Assembly: GCF_038502225.1 (NCBI RefSeq)
Contig: NC_091322.1
Location: 1,385,281 to 1,449,280 of the forward strand
Direction: 5' to 3'
Source: Cherax quadricarinatus
Taxonomy: Eukaryota > Arthropoda > Malacostraca > Decapoda > Parastacidae
DNA: 64,000 nt
The translations under genes were made by a program, and so were the position numbers. Under the pieces are notes generated by a model, which saw only the letters and a list, made by a program, of their open reading frames with translations, made no database searches and was not told where the DNA came from. Positions 1-12,150 of this stretch are shown here, one piece after another (position 1 is the stretch's first letter; every line of letters starts with the position of its first letter).

Positions 1-4
1 TTTG

Positions 5-59
5 TCAGGAAATATTACAAGTGTTTCCTGACGCGGGTCTTAGTCATATGATGACCCGC
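5..59. other. Two consecutive short hairpins
   Basis: Positions 5-12 (TCAGGAAA) pair perfectly with 24-31 (TTTCCTGA). Directly after them, 33-39 (GCGGGTC) pairs perfectly with 53-59 (GACCCGC). The tandem arrangement looks like the palindromic end of an interspersed repeat. No protein or RNA function is implied. Confidence 0.45.
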
Positions 60-368
60 AGCTGGCTTACCGGTCCACCCCTTTAAAAATTATGGTTATG
101 ATTATAACCATTTCGTAACTGACAAGTGTTGGAGGAATCATTGGAGGGGGAGGTATCTTAGGTTACCGCCGCTATCTCGCCTAATTTCTCGACTGTTTTT
201 GTAAGCTGGGTTGACCTCCGAGGTGACCTGGTGTTAGAGCTGGGCGGTGGCATGATAATGTTCTAACCTCTGAGAGCAGTTAGTGTACACGTATTTTTCA
301 CGTATAAATTATGTAACGTATTCTCGCATCACGAGTGATTCTCGTACATATTTCAACGTTTGCTGGTG

Positions 369-405
369 ATTCTCGGCCACCTCTTTGTCAGAGGTGGTTG
401 AGAAT
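369..405 (+). other. 16-bp stem hairpin
   Basis: Positions 369-384 pair with 390-405 across a 5-base loop (TTGTC). Fourteen pairs are Watson-Crick and two are G-T wobbles in the plus-strand transcript. It lies in otherwise featureless sequence. The loop is short for an animal pre-miRNA. Confidence 0.5.
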
Positions 406-786
406 ATAACGAAAACTTTATTTGTAAATTTACAGCAAACATTAAGAAAGTGACGTTGGTATTCTCGTAAGAAAATGTAGTAAAATATGAGGATAGGTTA
501 GATTAAGAGAGATTTTGTTTTAGCGAGTACAGTGAGAGCATTTTAAGGCGGCCCAGTTGTTTTGGTAATGTTTTAGTAGTGATCATCTATATTTCTAGTT
601 GACCTCACCTACCTTGAAACATGTGAAGAAGAATATTTCAAAGAAAAGGTTTAAAAACATTTTTTAAGATTACCATTATTGTCGTAGCATCACTTGTAAC
701 TTACTGGCCTTAACTGTGTGTGTGTCATTTTATTAGCAGGGGTAAATGTCCTGACACAGGTCTTGGTTAAATGACTCGGTGGTGTT

Positions 787-2070
787 GCTGGTCTTGTGGC
801 TGGCCACAGCAAGTGTCACTGGCTGGTCTTGTGGCTGGCCACAGCAAGTGTCACTGGCTGGTCTTGTGGCTGGCCACAGCAAGTGTCACTGGCTGGTCTT
901 GTGGCTGGCCACAGCAAGTGTCACTGGCTGGTCTTGTGGCTGGCCACAGCAAGTGTCACTGGCTGGTCTTGTGGCTGGCCACAGCAAGTGTCACTCGCTG
1001 GTCTTGTGGCTGGCCACAGCAAGTGTCACTCGCTGGTCTTGTGGCTGGCCACAGCAAGTGTCACTCGCTGGTCTTGTGGCTGGCCACAGCAAGTGTCACT
1101 GGCTGGTCTTGTGGCTGGCCATAGGAAGTGTCACTCGCTGGTCTTGTGGCTGGCCACAGCAAGTGTCACTCGCTGGTCTTGTGGCTGGCCACAGCAAGTG
1201 TCACTGGCTGGTCTTGTGGCTGGCCACAGCAAGTGTCACTCGCTGGTCTTGTGGCTGGCCACAGCAAGTGTCACTGGCTGGTCTTGTGGCTGGCCAAAGG
1301 AAGTGTCACTCGCTGGTCTTGTGGCTGGCCACAGCAAGTGTCACTCGCTGGTCTTGTGGCTGGCCACAGCAAGTGTCACTCGCTGGTCTTGTGGCTGGCC
1401 ACAGCAAGTGTCACTCGCTGGTCTTGTGGCTGGCCACAGCAAGTGTCACTCGCTGGTCTTGTGGCTGGCCACAGCAAGTGTCACTCGCTGGTCTTGTGGC
1501 TGGCCACAGCAAGTGTCACTCGCTGGTCTTGTGGCTGGTCACAGCAAGTGTCACTCGCTGGTCTTGTGGCTGGCCACAGCAAGTGTCACTCGCTGGTCTT
1601 GTGGCTGGTCACAGCAAGTGTCACTCGCTGGTCTTGTGGCTGGCCACAGCAAGTGTCACTCGCTGGTCTTGTGACTGGCCACAGCAAGTGTCACTGGCTG
1701 GTCTTGTGGCGGCCACAGCAAGTGTCACTGGCTGGTCTTGTGGCTAGCCACAGCAAGTGTCACTGGCTGGTCTTGTGGCTGGCCACAGCAAGTGTCACTG
1801 GCTGGTCTTGTGGCTGGCCACAGCAAGTGTCACTCGCTGGTCTTGTGGCTGGCCACAGCAAGTGTCACTGGCTGGTCTTGTGGCGGCCACAGCAAGTGTC
1901 ACTGGCTGGTCTTGTGGCTAGCCACAGCAAGTGTCACTGGCTGGTCTTGTGGCTGGCCACAGCAAGTGTCACTGGCTGGTCTTGTGGCTGGCCACAGCAA
2001 GTGTCACTGGCTGGTCTTGTGGCTGGCCACAGCAAGTGTCACTCGCTGGTCTTGTGGCTGGCCACAACAA
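787..2070. repeat. 35-bp minisatellite, about 37 units
   Basis: The unit is 35 bp and contains GGTCTTGTGGCTGGCCAC followed by AGCAAGTGTCACT. Units differ mainly at one position (GGCTGG or CGCTGG), and a few carry ATAGG or AAAGG in place of ACAGC. Two units, near 1709 and 1880, lost one base (GTGGCGGCC) and are 34 bp. Because 35 is not a multiple of 3 and the plus strand has no stop codon, all three plus frames stay open through the array; these frames are artefacts. Confidence 0.95.
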
Positions 2071-2430
2071 ATAATACTGGTTGGTCTGACTGCACATTGC
2101 TACTCTCCAAACGTTAGGTCGTCTCTTTAATAGTTTTACATCTTGTACACCTGTTTTAAGGTTAAGAGGTGACTGTGTTTTGTATCCTGTTTCAAATTCC
2201 AGACCATTATAATCATTAGAAGTAATGAGGAGTACTAGTGAATGGAGCGAGGTGAGCAGCAGCAGCAGTGATCTCTGAGGTTATCAGTGTCAGCAGCGTG
2301 ACGGCAAGTGCTGTCTCCTGCTTGCTGCTTCAACACACATGACACACTTGACGGTACAGTGCTCTTGTGCGGAACCCTGCTCTCCACCACATCACTATCT
2401 TGACCTTTAACGTCCACTTCTAACGCACTA

Positions 2431-2431
<1 letters not shown>

Positions 2432-2497
<66 letters not shown>

Positions 2498-2505
2498 TAA
2501 TAATA
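2432..2505. repeat. (AAT)n microsatellite
   Basis: A nearly pure run of AAT/TAA triplets lies in non-coding sequence. The rest of 2071-2964 shows no gene that I can support. Confidence 0.9.
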
Positions 2506-2709
2506 CAAACTAATTGAAATTTCACACTTGTGCATGTAAGAGTGGCGGTGTGGAACTGGCACAGTTGCCCCACAAGCAGTTTAACCAGTACATTCTACAC
2601 TGCCACCATTAAAAGCACGAACAAGAACTATATGCATTTCGTTGGATCTATTAAACATCGTCTAATCGTTAAAATATTTTAGTATGTCTGTGAGAAATAA
2701 CCTTTCTCG

Positions 2710-2741
2710 TACTTTGCCGTTCTCTCACGAACGGCAAAGTA
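2710..2741. other. Perfect 13-bp stem, 6-base loop hairpin
   Basis: Positions 2710-2722 (TACTTTGCCGTTC) are the exact reverse complement of 2729-2741, with loop TCTCAC. The surrounding sequence has no recognised gene. Confidence 0.6.
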
Positions 2742-2964
2742 GTGAAGAGTATTGTGTTTTGAGGAGGACATCCCGTCACAGTGGCGGCGTCTGATACATC
2801 TTTCACCATGACTGTTTGTCAAAGATTCATGATCACTTTAACCGTAATTCCTTTCACACGCACACATTGTGCTGTCACACCAGTCGAGGCCTTCGAGGCC
2901 AAAGTTGTGTGTATTATGCTGACATTTTGCTTCTCTTCCACAGCGTCAAAAACCAATGGTAATA

Positions 2965-3200
2965 GAATCAAGGACCGTCCCTAGTATCCTTACTGTTGCT
3001 TATCCTCATAAATATATAAAACATTATCCACAGCTTCGTATCATCCTTTGCGGACGATGCCAAAATTAAACAAACGACTATCATCGGTGTCTTCCAGTGG
3101 GCAAATGAAAATTACGTTGTTCAATGATGACAAATTTTATTTGCTTAGATATGGGAAGAATGAAAAACTCAAAACGAGCACAGCATATAGAACGCAGACA
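2965..3200 (+). mobile_element. Non-LTR RT fragment (family A), frameshifted
   Basis: Translation in shifting frames reads like the palm and C-terminal part of a family A reverse transcriptase. A GTV-like stretch before 3030 is followed by SSFADDAKI, the motif C box with both aspartates, at about 3038-3064. Next come FQWANEN and, in another frame, DDKFYLLRYGKNEKLK near 3130-3170. The frame changes several times, so the fragment cannot encode a working enzyme. It is the only family A copy here with an intact FADD box. Other copies lie at 6700-7490 and 29425-30890. Confidence 0.7.
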
Positions 3201-3205
3201 GGTCG

Positions 3206-3365
3206 CAGCAGCAACACAGTGATGACTAACACAGCATCATTCCAGCAGCAACAGTGATTATCACAGCATCATTGCAGCAGCAACACAATGATGACTATCA
3301 CAGCATCATTTCAGCAGCAACACAGTGATGACTAGCAGATCATCACTGCGGCAGCAACACAGCAG
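3206..3365. repeat. Short CAGCAGCAACAC minisatellite, about 4.5 units
   Basis: Units start with CAGCAGCAACA at 3206, 3243, 3275 and 3312, followed by a partial unit. Spacing is 37, 32 and 37 bp. Each unit also carries an ACAGCATCATT core. The array begins right at the end of the RT fragment. Confidence 0.75.
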
Positions 3366-3533
3366 ACACACCTGGCCTCTGAACATACCTTCAATAACAT
3401 TGATTTCTGGCCTCAGTGACGTTATTAAACATGAGGGTGAATGTCATTAGTGTGGAAAATTGGTACAAATTGAATAGATCAAACAATAGAATCTAATTAA
3501 AAAGCAATATGGTTGAAGTGGCAGAGGTGAGTG

Positions 3534-3538
3534 CTCTC

Positions 3539-3607
<69 letters not shown>

Positions 3608-3624
3608 CTGTCTCTCTGACTCTC

Positions 3625-3679
<55 letters not shown>

Positions 3680-3804
3680 GTCTCTCTGTCTCTCTGTCTC
3701 TCTGTCTCTCTCTGTCTCTCTCTGTCTCTCTCTGTCTCTCTCTGTCTCTCTCTGTCTCTCTCTGTCTGTCTCTCTCTGTCTCTGTCTCTCTCTGTCTGTC
3801 TCTC

Positions 3805-3868
<64 letters not shown>
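3534..3868. repeat. (CT)n / (CTGT)n microsatellite
   Basis: About 335 bp of polypyrimidine on the plus strand mixes CT dinucleotides with TCTG interruptions and ends in a C run. It is a homopyrimidine-homopurine tract able in principle to form triplex DNA. Open minus-strand frames rich in Arg-Glu here are artefacts. Confidence 0.95.
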
Positions 3869-3870
<2 letters not shown>

Positions 3871-4824
3871 CCCCCCATCTCTACTGTCATCCCTCTGCAG
3901 TAGGTGGTTGAAAGAGGGTCAGAGAACCAGACTGTAAAATACAATTATCTTAGTTACTGGCCTTGTCAAGCCTATTTTCCGACGGTGTATGAGGTTTGTT
4001 GCATTTATTTATCCAAGTTATTCCTTTCCTGCACTACCTTAACGCTAACATACCTGTGATGGGTTTCCAGAGATATTCTGCTGTGGAAACCCACAAGGCG
4101 TTTGTTGGGACGTATCAGTCACCCTGTCCCCTGGTCTTTGCATTTTAAAGGCTCTTCCTACCAGCATTGACAGTTCCTTTTAGTATGCTTTTACGTCAAA
4201 ATCATGTCTCCCAGTGCTTTCCTACGCCGAGGTCTTTACACTTAGCTCCTTAAGTTTTCGCAAATTTCTCAAGACCTGTCCTAGTGTCGCATGACATTTT
4301 GAAGACTGAGGACCACTCTGATTCCTGAAGATCACTCAGCTGATTCATTCCTTCTTGAATCGCATGATTTTTAAATTAAAGATATATGACTGTCAGTATT
4401 GCGTCTCAAACAGTGACGATCAGTGGTGGCCGACATTATGCACTCACTTGTATTTACAAATATTATTTGTTTGCTGCAATACCCTTGTGTTTGCAGAGAT
4501 TGATTCACCGCTTTTTGGTCCCTCCTATTTAATACTTACCGACCTGCGTTACTGATTTCTGGCATCACGGCCCTAATCGTACTTACTCCTGAAGCTTCGT
4601 AGGGTGTTAATCCTTGTTGGATGGCGAAAACTATTATTTATAACTGTCCTTTACGTTAAACACACGTAGACATTACTGCTACCAGTACTTAACACTATGC
4701 ACTTGAGAGTATTCTGCTACTAATACTAATTCTGCTTTTCTTTTTCCAGGTAAATACTCTGATTATTTTGGCTAAGTGGGCACCGCGAGCCAGGTAAGTG
4801 GTGTGGGGGACGGAGATGAAAGGA
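3869..4824. other. No feature recognised
   Basis: Mixed-composition sequence with frequent stops in all frames. I recognise no domain, repeat or RNA gene. Confidence 0.5.
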
Positions 4825-5010
4825 GCGTATGGCCATGAAGATGATGTGTGGTCATGAAGATGGCAAGTATGTGTGGTCATGAAGATGGTAGGGGTGTGGG
4901 GCCATGATGATAGGGGTGTTGGGCCATGAAAATGAGAGGGGTGTGTGGGAGTCTCTGAGTTGTAGGGAATGGAGTAAGTCTCTGAGGTGGAGGGAATGGA
5001 GTAAGTCATG
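4825..5010. repeat. Degenerate GGTCATGAAGATGG tandem repeat
   Basis: Several imperfect units built on GG(T/C)CATGA(A/T)GATG follow one another between 4828 and 4945. Two roughly 30-bp copies of GTCTCTGAG..GGGAATGGAGTAA then lie at about 4951-5010. Copies are diverged and of uneven length. Confidence 0.6.
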
Positions 5011-5325
5011 ACGAATGGAGGAGGCGTGTTGAGAGGAGGTGAGTGAAGGAGCAAGGCAGCACAGGAAGCTGTGAGCACACACTCTGGGAAAGACAATATC
5101 CTATCACATGAAAATGTCAACCTTTGTTCTTATAATGATGTGGGAAGCCTTAATTGTCACATCCTATGATGTGACATTTACTCGGTGTACCAGTGAAGGT
5201 GTGAGGTGTTGTATATGGTGTGGCCTTTGTATCAGACCTAACAATTACAAGTACGATATAATCTTATCACAACATCGTAGAAATACAAACAAGTGTAAAT
5301 GCAGTAGTTTGAACCTCCAGTAATA

Positions 5326-5559
5326 GTGAATGGAAATGGATGCTCACTAGATTTATATTCAATAGTGAATCGACTGCAAAAAAAAGAACTATTAGACATA
5401 CTTTGGGAAGCAGTCATGAGCACCCTAAACCCTCAGCAGTGCTTGGAAAAGCTGAAGACAATCGTACAAAGTTTACATAAGTATGATGAGCCTGACCCAT
5501 GGCCGGGCTCCGGGAGTAGAAAGACTCTTGAAGCTCATGAAAGGTATATGTACTACTGA
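5326..5559 (+). pseudogene. Unknown short ORF ending in a family A 3' tail
   Basis: An open frame encodes about 77 residues. The first part contains RLQKKELLDILWEAV and LEKLKTIVQSLHKY, helical in character and not recognised. The last 20 or so residues, DEPDPWPGSGSRKTLEAHER, come from the recurrent family A 3' tail (5488-5548), also found at 12110-12150, 13789-13862 and 55128-55180. The ORF is therefore best read as part of retroelement debris, and no function is assigned. Confidence 0.4.
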
Positions 5560-5639
5560 GGAATTATTAAAGTATATCAGATATATAATTGAAGTATAGA
5601 AGAATATACAGAAGTTAAAGGGGTTACCGAACTGTTAAA

Positions 5640-6140
5640 AAATGTGAATGTCACAACGAAGGAAAGAGCAGTTGCCGAGGGGTTACCGAGGCACAAGAAA
5701 AACTTCAGTTGTTGTGCCAGACACAAGAAACACAACACGGACAAAAAGCTGTCCAGGACTTTGAAGAAAAACCAGACTTTCTACACATGTAACTTAAGAA
5801 ATACCCGTAGAATTAAAGCATTGATCACATTTTTGAGCACTGACGATGAAAGAATGAGTGAAAATTCTAAATAATAAATCTGAATTATACAGTTCAAAAA
5901 TTCACCTAATGAAATCAGAATGGAGAAAGCAGAAATAAATTTCATTACATCTGAGGATCAGACAGATCATATAACTGATATAAACACTAATTCAGTGGAA
6001 TTTGAAAAAAGGAATATAAAATATAGCCACTCATGCAGCACCTGGAGCAAATTTCTGGCGTTTATTAAAAAGTGCAATGTTCCACTACGTGAACATTTTG
6101 TGTCCTGTGAAGAGAATGTTCGTCTGAACAAAGTCTGAGA
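5640..6140 (+). other. Two unrecognised short open frames
   Basis: Plus-strand frames at 5644-5874 (76 codons, Lys/Arg-rich, with CCARHKKH) and 5920-6138 (72 codons) follow the family A tail. Neither matches a domain I know. The codon content is A-rich and I see no splice or promoter context. They may be remnants of an older element; confidence that either is a gene is low. Confidence 0.2.
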
Positions 6141-6261
6141 CCTTAAAGGTGCAGACAGCTCCTTTGTATAAAGGAGATAGTAGATCACTGACCAAAAAAC
6201 AAAAAAACAAAATACAAATCAGCAACTCTAACATCACATAAAATTAGTCTTTTAAATAGCA

Positions 6262-6425
6262 TGACCGCCCCCGCGGCCCTGTCCCAGACTATGTCTTCTA
6301 GTTGCTCGCCTGATCGATCAGGCTTATAGTGCTAGCAGCCCAACCTATACATCATAGCCTGGCTGATCAGGAACCGATTTGAGGAACCTGTCGAGTTCCA
6401 TCTGAAGAGAGCCAGAGTTCTGCTG
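6262..6425 (-). mobile_element. Family B-like retroelement 3' end
   Basis: Read on the minus strand, this shows the end of the RT C-terminus (a CCAGCAGAACTCTGGCTCT stretch and a GTTCCTGATCAGCCAGG site) followed by the tail with CTGATCGATCAGG and GGGCCGCGGGGGCG. The same order of landmarks marks family B at 24300-24525. It is strongly diverged and 5' truncated. Confidence 0.55.
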
Positions 6426-6699
6426 GTAATCCCCCTTATGCATGGGAGGGAGGGAGGGTTGGAAGTAAACCAAAATGCAGATGTGGTGAACACTGGTTTT
6501 GCAAAGATGTTTGAGCAGTGTTATCAGGGAGTGATCGTATATACAACGATGGTGATAGGCATGACGAGGAAAGCGGGCAAATGATTATTTAGCTTTCTGA
6601 CATCTAGAGCTCATAGAATAAGTAAACAAATAATCTAGCATTAGCAAGGTAAACAGCTGACCAAGGCAGTGTTCTGGCATCTTTACTGGAACTCATAGT

Positions 6700-6935
6700 A
6701 AACCTAGATGAAAACACTGCAATCAGTTTCATATTATTAGCGGATATCAAAATAAGCATAAAAATCGTCTCGGTAGACGACATGGAAAAATTGCAAGAAG
6801 ATACAGGCAAGTCTTGTGTTTGGCATTTTAGAACAATCATTCGTGACAAGTACCAACTGCCTAGATACAGAAAGAATAAAGAACTCGAGAGAGAGACAGA
6901 CAGACACACACACACACACACACACACAGACAGAC

Positions 6936-7014
<79 letters not shown>

Positions 7015-7062
7015 GACACAGACAGACAGACAGACACACACACACACACACACAGACACACA

Positions 7063-7133
<71 letters not shown>

Positions 7134-7490
7134 ATTGATTTGATTGATTGATTGATTATGATTGTATACAAAGTTCAAGAGGAACGCCAGCTAAAACGAA
7201 CACTTGGGAAATGTTACGACATGCAAGAAAATGGAGAGGATAATAGGAACTTTCAAAACAAGGGAAATAGTGCCAGTGGTATAACTTTTGCTCTCTGGCT
7301 TGGTGTATTGTTCAGTATTGAAGGCTTTGTTTAAGGCACGAGATATATCGGGGCTGGAACAGACGGAGATCATTTACTGCCAGCACAGAGCCGATAAAGC
7401 ATTAAATTACTGGGGACGCCTCAGAATCCTAAATATATATTCTGGAGCGGAGGAGAGAGAAGTAATATATTCGTGGAAAGTTGACAAATG
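6700..7490 (+). mobile_element. Family A RT C-terminal fragment split by a microsatellite
   Basis: Positions 6725-6890 translate to [21 protein letters not shown] and LPRYRKNKE, matching the motif C region and following segment of family A. An (AC)n tract (6885-7135) interrupts the frame. After it, [34 protein letters not shown] and EEREVIYSWKV continue the same RT region in changing frames up to about 7490. The FADD box is reduced to LAD-I. The copy is dead and 5' truncated. Confidence 0.65.
6885..7135. repeat. (AC)n with (AGAC)n microsatellite
   Basis: About 250 bp of AC dinucleotides mixed with CAGA tetranucleotides, followed by a short TTGA run to about 7160. It sits inside a family A RT fragment. 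Cys-Val and His-Thr repeat frames across it are artefacts. Confidence 0.95.
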
Positions 7491-7640
7491 AGATACTTGT
7501 GTAACATTTGGGTGTCTTTATTCTGGAAACGTTTGCCACCCAGTGGCTTCTTCAGTCCAACGCAGAGAAAGGTTGATGATGAGTTTGAAGTATTCAGTCC
7601 CTCAGCTTGGAGCCGATCAATCTTGACAAAAGATTAATGG
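7491..7640. repeat. Probable decapod interspersed repeat
   Basis: The stretch with GTAACATTTGGGTGTCTTTATT and CCACCCAGTGGCTTCTTCAG resembles an interspersed repeat I remember from decapod genomes. No second copy is present in this window, so the call rests on memory alone. Confidence 0.3.
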
Positions 7641-7916
7641 ACTGGATTGAAAAGTGGAGTGTCCTGGATGAGACGGTGGTGAGGCAAACTGAGTACACAG
7701 CTTCAGTGGTAGATATGATAAGGCCCCAGAGGCCTGAAGTCATTGATGCCGATAAAAGCTGAGGTAAGTCTCAACTCCCGCAAACACAGCAACACGACCA
7801 CCACAGCGACACGCGTGGAGTAACCTCTGTGTAATGAAAAATAATGACTTCAATTACTAGTTCACCACAGTCTGTCAGGTCATTATTGGTGAAGGTGAGA
7901 GATACTTGGGGAGGGA

Positions 7917-7937
7917 GTGTGTGTGTGTGTGTGTGTA
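7917..7937. repeat. (GT)n microsatellite
   Basis: A short GT run abuts the 3' end of the CR1-like copy that follows. Confidence 0.8.
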
Positions 7938-9511
<1,574 letters not shown>

Positions 9512-9962
9512 GGTCTGTCTCTTGAGTTAACTGAGTGATTTTAACAGACTTTAAAGTCATATTAAAATGAGAAGGCTGAGGATGCAGTCAATTATACTCT
9601 CATATATTGTCTCTCTCCATATTTACTCTCATTTTGTTTCGCTTTGCCTCTTAGAAGTATTCAGTTTCACTTTTAAAATCTTAATTCTCAAAAAAAAAAA
9701 AAATCGTTTTCTCTCAGAATAACTGGCTTTCTCTTGTTTTTCAAAAGTACTTTCTTTAGCCATTTTTGTTTCCAGGGTTTATAGTGGTGGTGGAAGGGAT
9801 GGAGGACGAGGGAGTAGGAGGAGCAACCAGAGACTATAATTGGGTGGCAGAGGAGATGGTGTTTAGTGTCTGGCCGTCGCTCTTGTTAGTGGTACCACCT
9901 CTTAAACTGTGTTAATGGCTGTTCTCCCGCCTTGTATTGCTAGTTAGTCAGCATTAGGCCCG
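9512..9962. other. No feature recognised
   Basis: Mixed sequence with a 13-base A run near 9691 and a purine-rich GGTGG/GGAGG stretch near 9780-9820. No coding or RNA feature is seen. Confidence 0.5.
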
Positions 9963-10370
9963 GCCCAGCCTTCCTTCCCCAGCAGGAGGGATGACCCAGC
10001 CTGCTTTACCCAGCAGGAGGGATGACCCAGCCTGCTTTACCCAGCAGGAGGGGTGACCCAGCCTGCTTTACCCAGCAGGAGGGATGACCCAGCCTGCTTT
10101 ACCCAGCAGGAGGGGTGACCCAGCCTGCTTTACCCAGCAGGGGGGGTGACCCAGCCTACCTTGGAGGGGAGACCCAACCTGCCTTATCCAGCAGGAGGGG
10201 TGACCCAGCCTTCCTTATCCAGCAGGAAGGGTGACCCAGCCTGCCTTACCCAGCAGGAGAGGTGACCCAGCTTGCCTTACCCAGCAGGAGTGACCCAGCC
10301 TGCCTTACATTGTAGGAGGGGTAGGTCAGCCTGCTTTGCCATGAAGGAGGGGCGGCCCAGCCTGCCCTAT
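9963..10370. repeat. 31-bp minisatellite, about 13 units
   Basis: The unit contains CCTGCTTTACCCAGCAGGAG followed by GGRTGACCCAG. The left half of the array is nearly uniform; units after about 10140 are diverged and vary in length. CCTGCT and AGCAGG within one unit are perfect inverted copies, so each unit can form a 6-bp stem with loop TTACCC. Confidence 0.9.
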
Positions 10371-10504
10371 TCGGCATTAGATACACTCAATGTGACGTGG
10401 TGGGAATACACGCATTGTGGCTGCCCTGTCTTGCATGAGAGTTACAGTGGAACTTAAGCCAGCTAGGTTAAGTGGTCACTTTCCATAACTCAGGACGGGT
10501 TTTA

Positions 10505-10757
10505 TCTGCAGTTAGTTCATCTGGTAATCAAGGTCTGTATTCTAATTAGAGTCAGTATATCCTAATCCGTAATCAAGATTATATCCTTCCAATCTAGGCA
10601 ATATATCCTAGTTATGGTCAGTATATCATCCTTATTGTATCTTCCTAATCAAGGTCACTATATCATAATCAAGGTCAGTATATCCTCCCAATCAGTGTTT
10701 GTGTTCTGCCCAATCAAGGTCATTATATCCAGCCAGTCAGGGTTAATATATCACTGG
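10505..10757. repeat. Degenerate AATCAAGGTCAGTATATC tandem repeat
   Basis: About nine imperfect units built on AATCAAGGTCAnTATATCC occur with uneven spacing of 20-30 bp. The copies are too diverged for a precise consensus. Confidence 0.6.
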
Positions 10758-11139
10758 CTAAGAGCGTCAGAAATGACCGTGACTGAGATGAAAACATTTG
10801 ACTGTTGATTTTATCATACTGGGCGGGTCTTTATAATTGCATTTTCTAGCATTAAGTTTGTTATAACTGATTGTTTCTTACAGACAGCATTGTAATTTGA
10901 GTAGACCTAATCTAGCGTAAATAACAATTGAGAAATTTGCTTAGAATCATATGAGAGATATCGGAGCTTAAAGGAATACTGGTTTCATCCTTCAATAGTG
11001 AGTTGAGGCTGTCGTAAGGCATGTTGCTATGGATTCAGTAGTTATGTGAGTTACATAGGTGTCGTTCAAGCAGAGCTGGTATTAACGTTGTTATGTAGTA
11101 GATGGCCTGTCCTGCAAATTAAAGGTGGGAGGGCTTTGA
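10758..11139. other. No feature recognised
   Basis: AT-rich sequence without a supported gene or repeat. Confidence 0.5.
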
Positions 11140-11265
11140 AGGGCTCTTAACCCCTGCAGCCCGGCCGTAATCAGGCTTTCCTATTGATCGCCTGATCAAC
11201 CAGGTTGTTTGTGTTAGAGGTTCGTAGGCCCTCGCAGCCGTCACAACCCGGCTGATCCTAACATG
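11140..11265 (-). mobile_element. Family B-like 3' tail
   Basis: On the minus strand, landmarks AGCCGGGTTGTGAC, CTGGTTGATCAGGCGATC and GGCCGGGCTGCAGGGG appear in the same order as in the family B tail. It is short and diverged, without RT sequence. Confidence 0.5.
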
Positions 11266-11524
11266 CATCAATACGCACACTTGGTGTTCCTGGAAGGACG
11301 ATATAATTCATTTAATCCCCAACAATTACTTCACCCTCCCTTATACATCTTACCATTCCTATACTATTTCCGCCGTTCCCAACAAGTACAGTACAATGTT
11401 ATGGTTCACATCTACTGCTGCTTTCTAGTCCATGTATGCGGATGAGATACTTGGAGAAGCACATGTTCACTAAAGTGTACTTGTACAAGAGATGTAGACA
11501 GTTACACTGACATTTGTGTAGTAT

Positions 11525-12150
11525 CCTTGAGTACACCTTTCTTTCAAAGAACACAGTAAGACAGATCACGACAGCTAGGAGGATGACGGGGTGGGTATTG
11601 AGAACCGTCAAAACAAGAGAAATAATGCCAGTGGTGACATTCTTCAAATCTCCAGTGATCCCTCATTTGGAATAATTCTCAGTACTGACGGTCCCGTTCA
11701 AAGCAGGAGAAATATCAGAGTTGGAACAAATACACAGATCGTTTACGGCTTACATTGAACCAGTAAAACATTTAAATTACTGGGACAGTACTCGAGGGCC
11801 TGATCCCAAATCAACACACTGCCATAACAACATACTGGAGTGAGAGATATGGGAGGAAATGCAAAATAAACCAAGTGAGGAGCTGGGGCGCGGTTGGCAC
11901 AATATAGGAACACTGTACCAACATTCGTGGCCCCAGACTATTTAACATCTTACCAGAAGATATCAGAAACACGGCTGGAACAAGTGTAGAAGCCTTCGAG
12001 AGGAAACTGGACAAGTATCTTCATCTAGTGCCAGATCCACCAGGCTTTGATAGATATGTGGGGCAGCGGCCTTCAGCAGCAACAGCCTGGTTGATCAGGC
12101 AAGCACTAGACGAGAGTAGAGACACTCTCGAAGCTCATCAAAGGTATACA
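11525..12150 (+). mobile_element. Family A RT C-terminus and 3' tail
   Basis: Fragments in several frames match the family A C-terminus: TARRMTGWVLRTVKTREIMP near 11568-11628, then LEQIHRSFTAYIEPVKHLNYW, then IRGPRLFNILPEDIRNTAGT at 11925-11980 and EAFERKLDKYLHLVPD. The 3' tail with AGCAACAGCCTGGTTGATCAGG and CTCGAAGCTCATCAAAGG follows to 12150. A deletion removes the segment after LNYW, and several frameshifts are present. It is 5' truncated at about 11525. Confidence 0.7.

Larger units (their letters stand above)
1..786. other. Non-coding flank with no gene recognised
   Basis: No coding sequence is supported here. The left edge holds two adjacent hairpin-forming sequences (5-31 and 33-59), and a third, longer one lies at 369-405. 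The text around 25-55 and 749-773 shares a diverged CCTGAC..GGTCTT core, which suggests two old copies of one interspersed repeat; this is an inference from eye alignment. Confidence 0.5.

Noticed and set aside
771..2130. Open frames through the 35-bp repeat
   Set aside because: All three plus frames encode the same 35-residue periodic peptide because the unit is 35 bp and stop-free.
6604..7178. Cys-Val repeat proteins across the AC microsatellite
   Set aside because: Dinucleotide repeats give open Cys-Val or His-Thr frames in every phase; this is no evidence for a gene.
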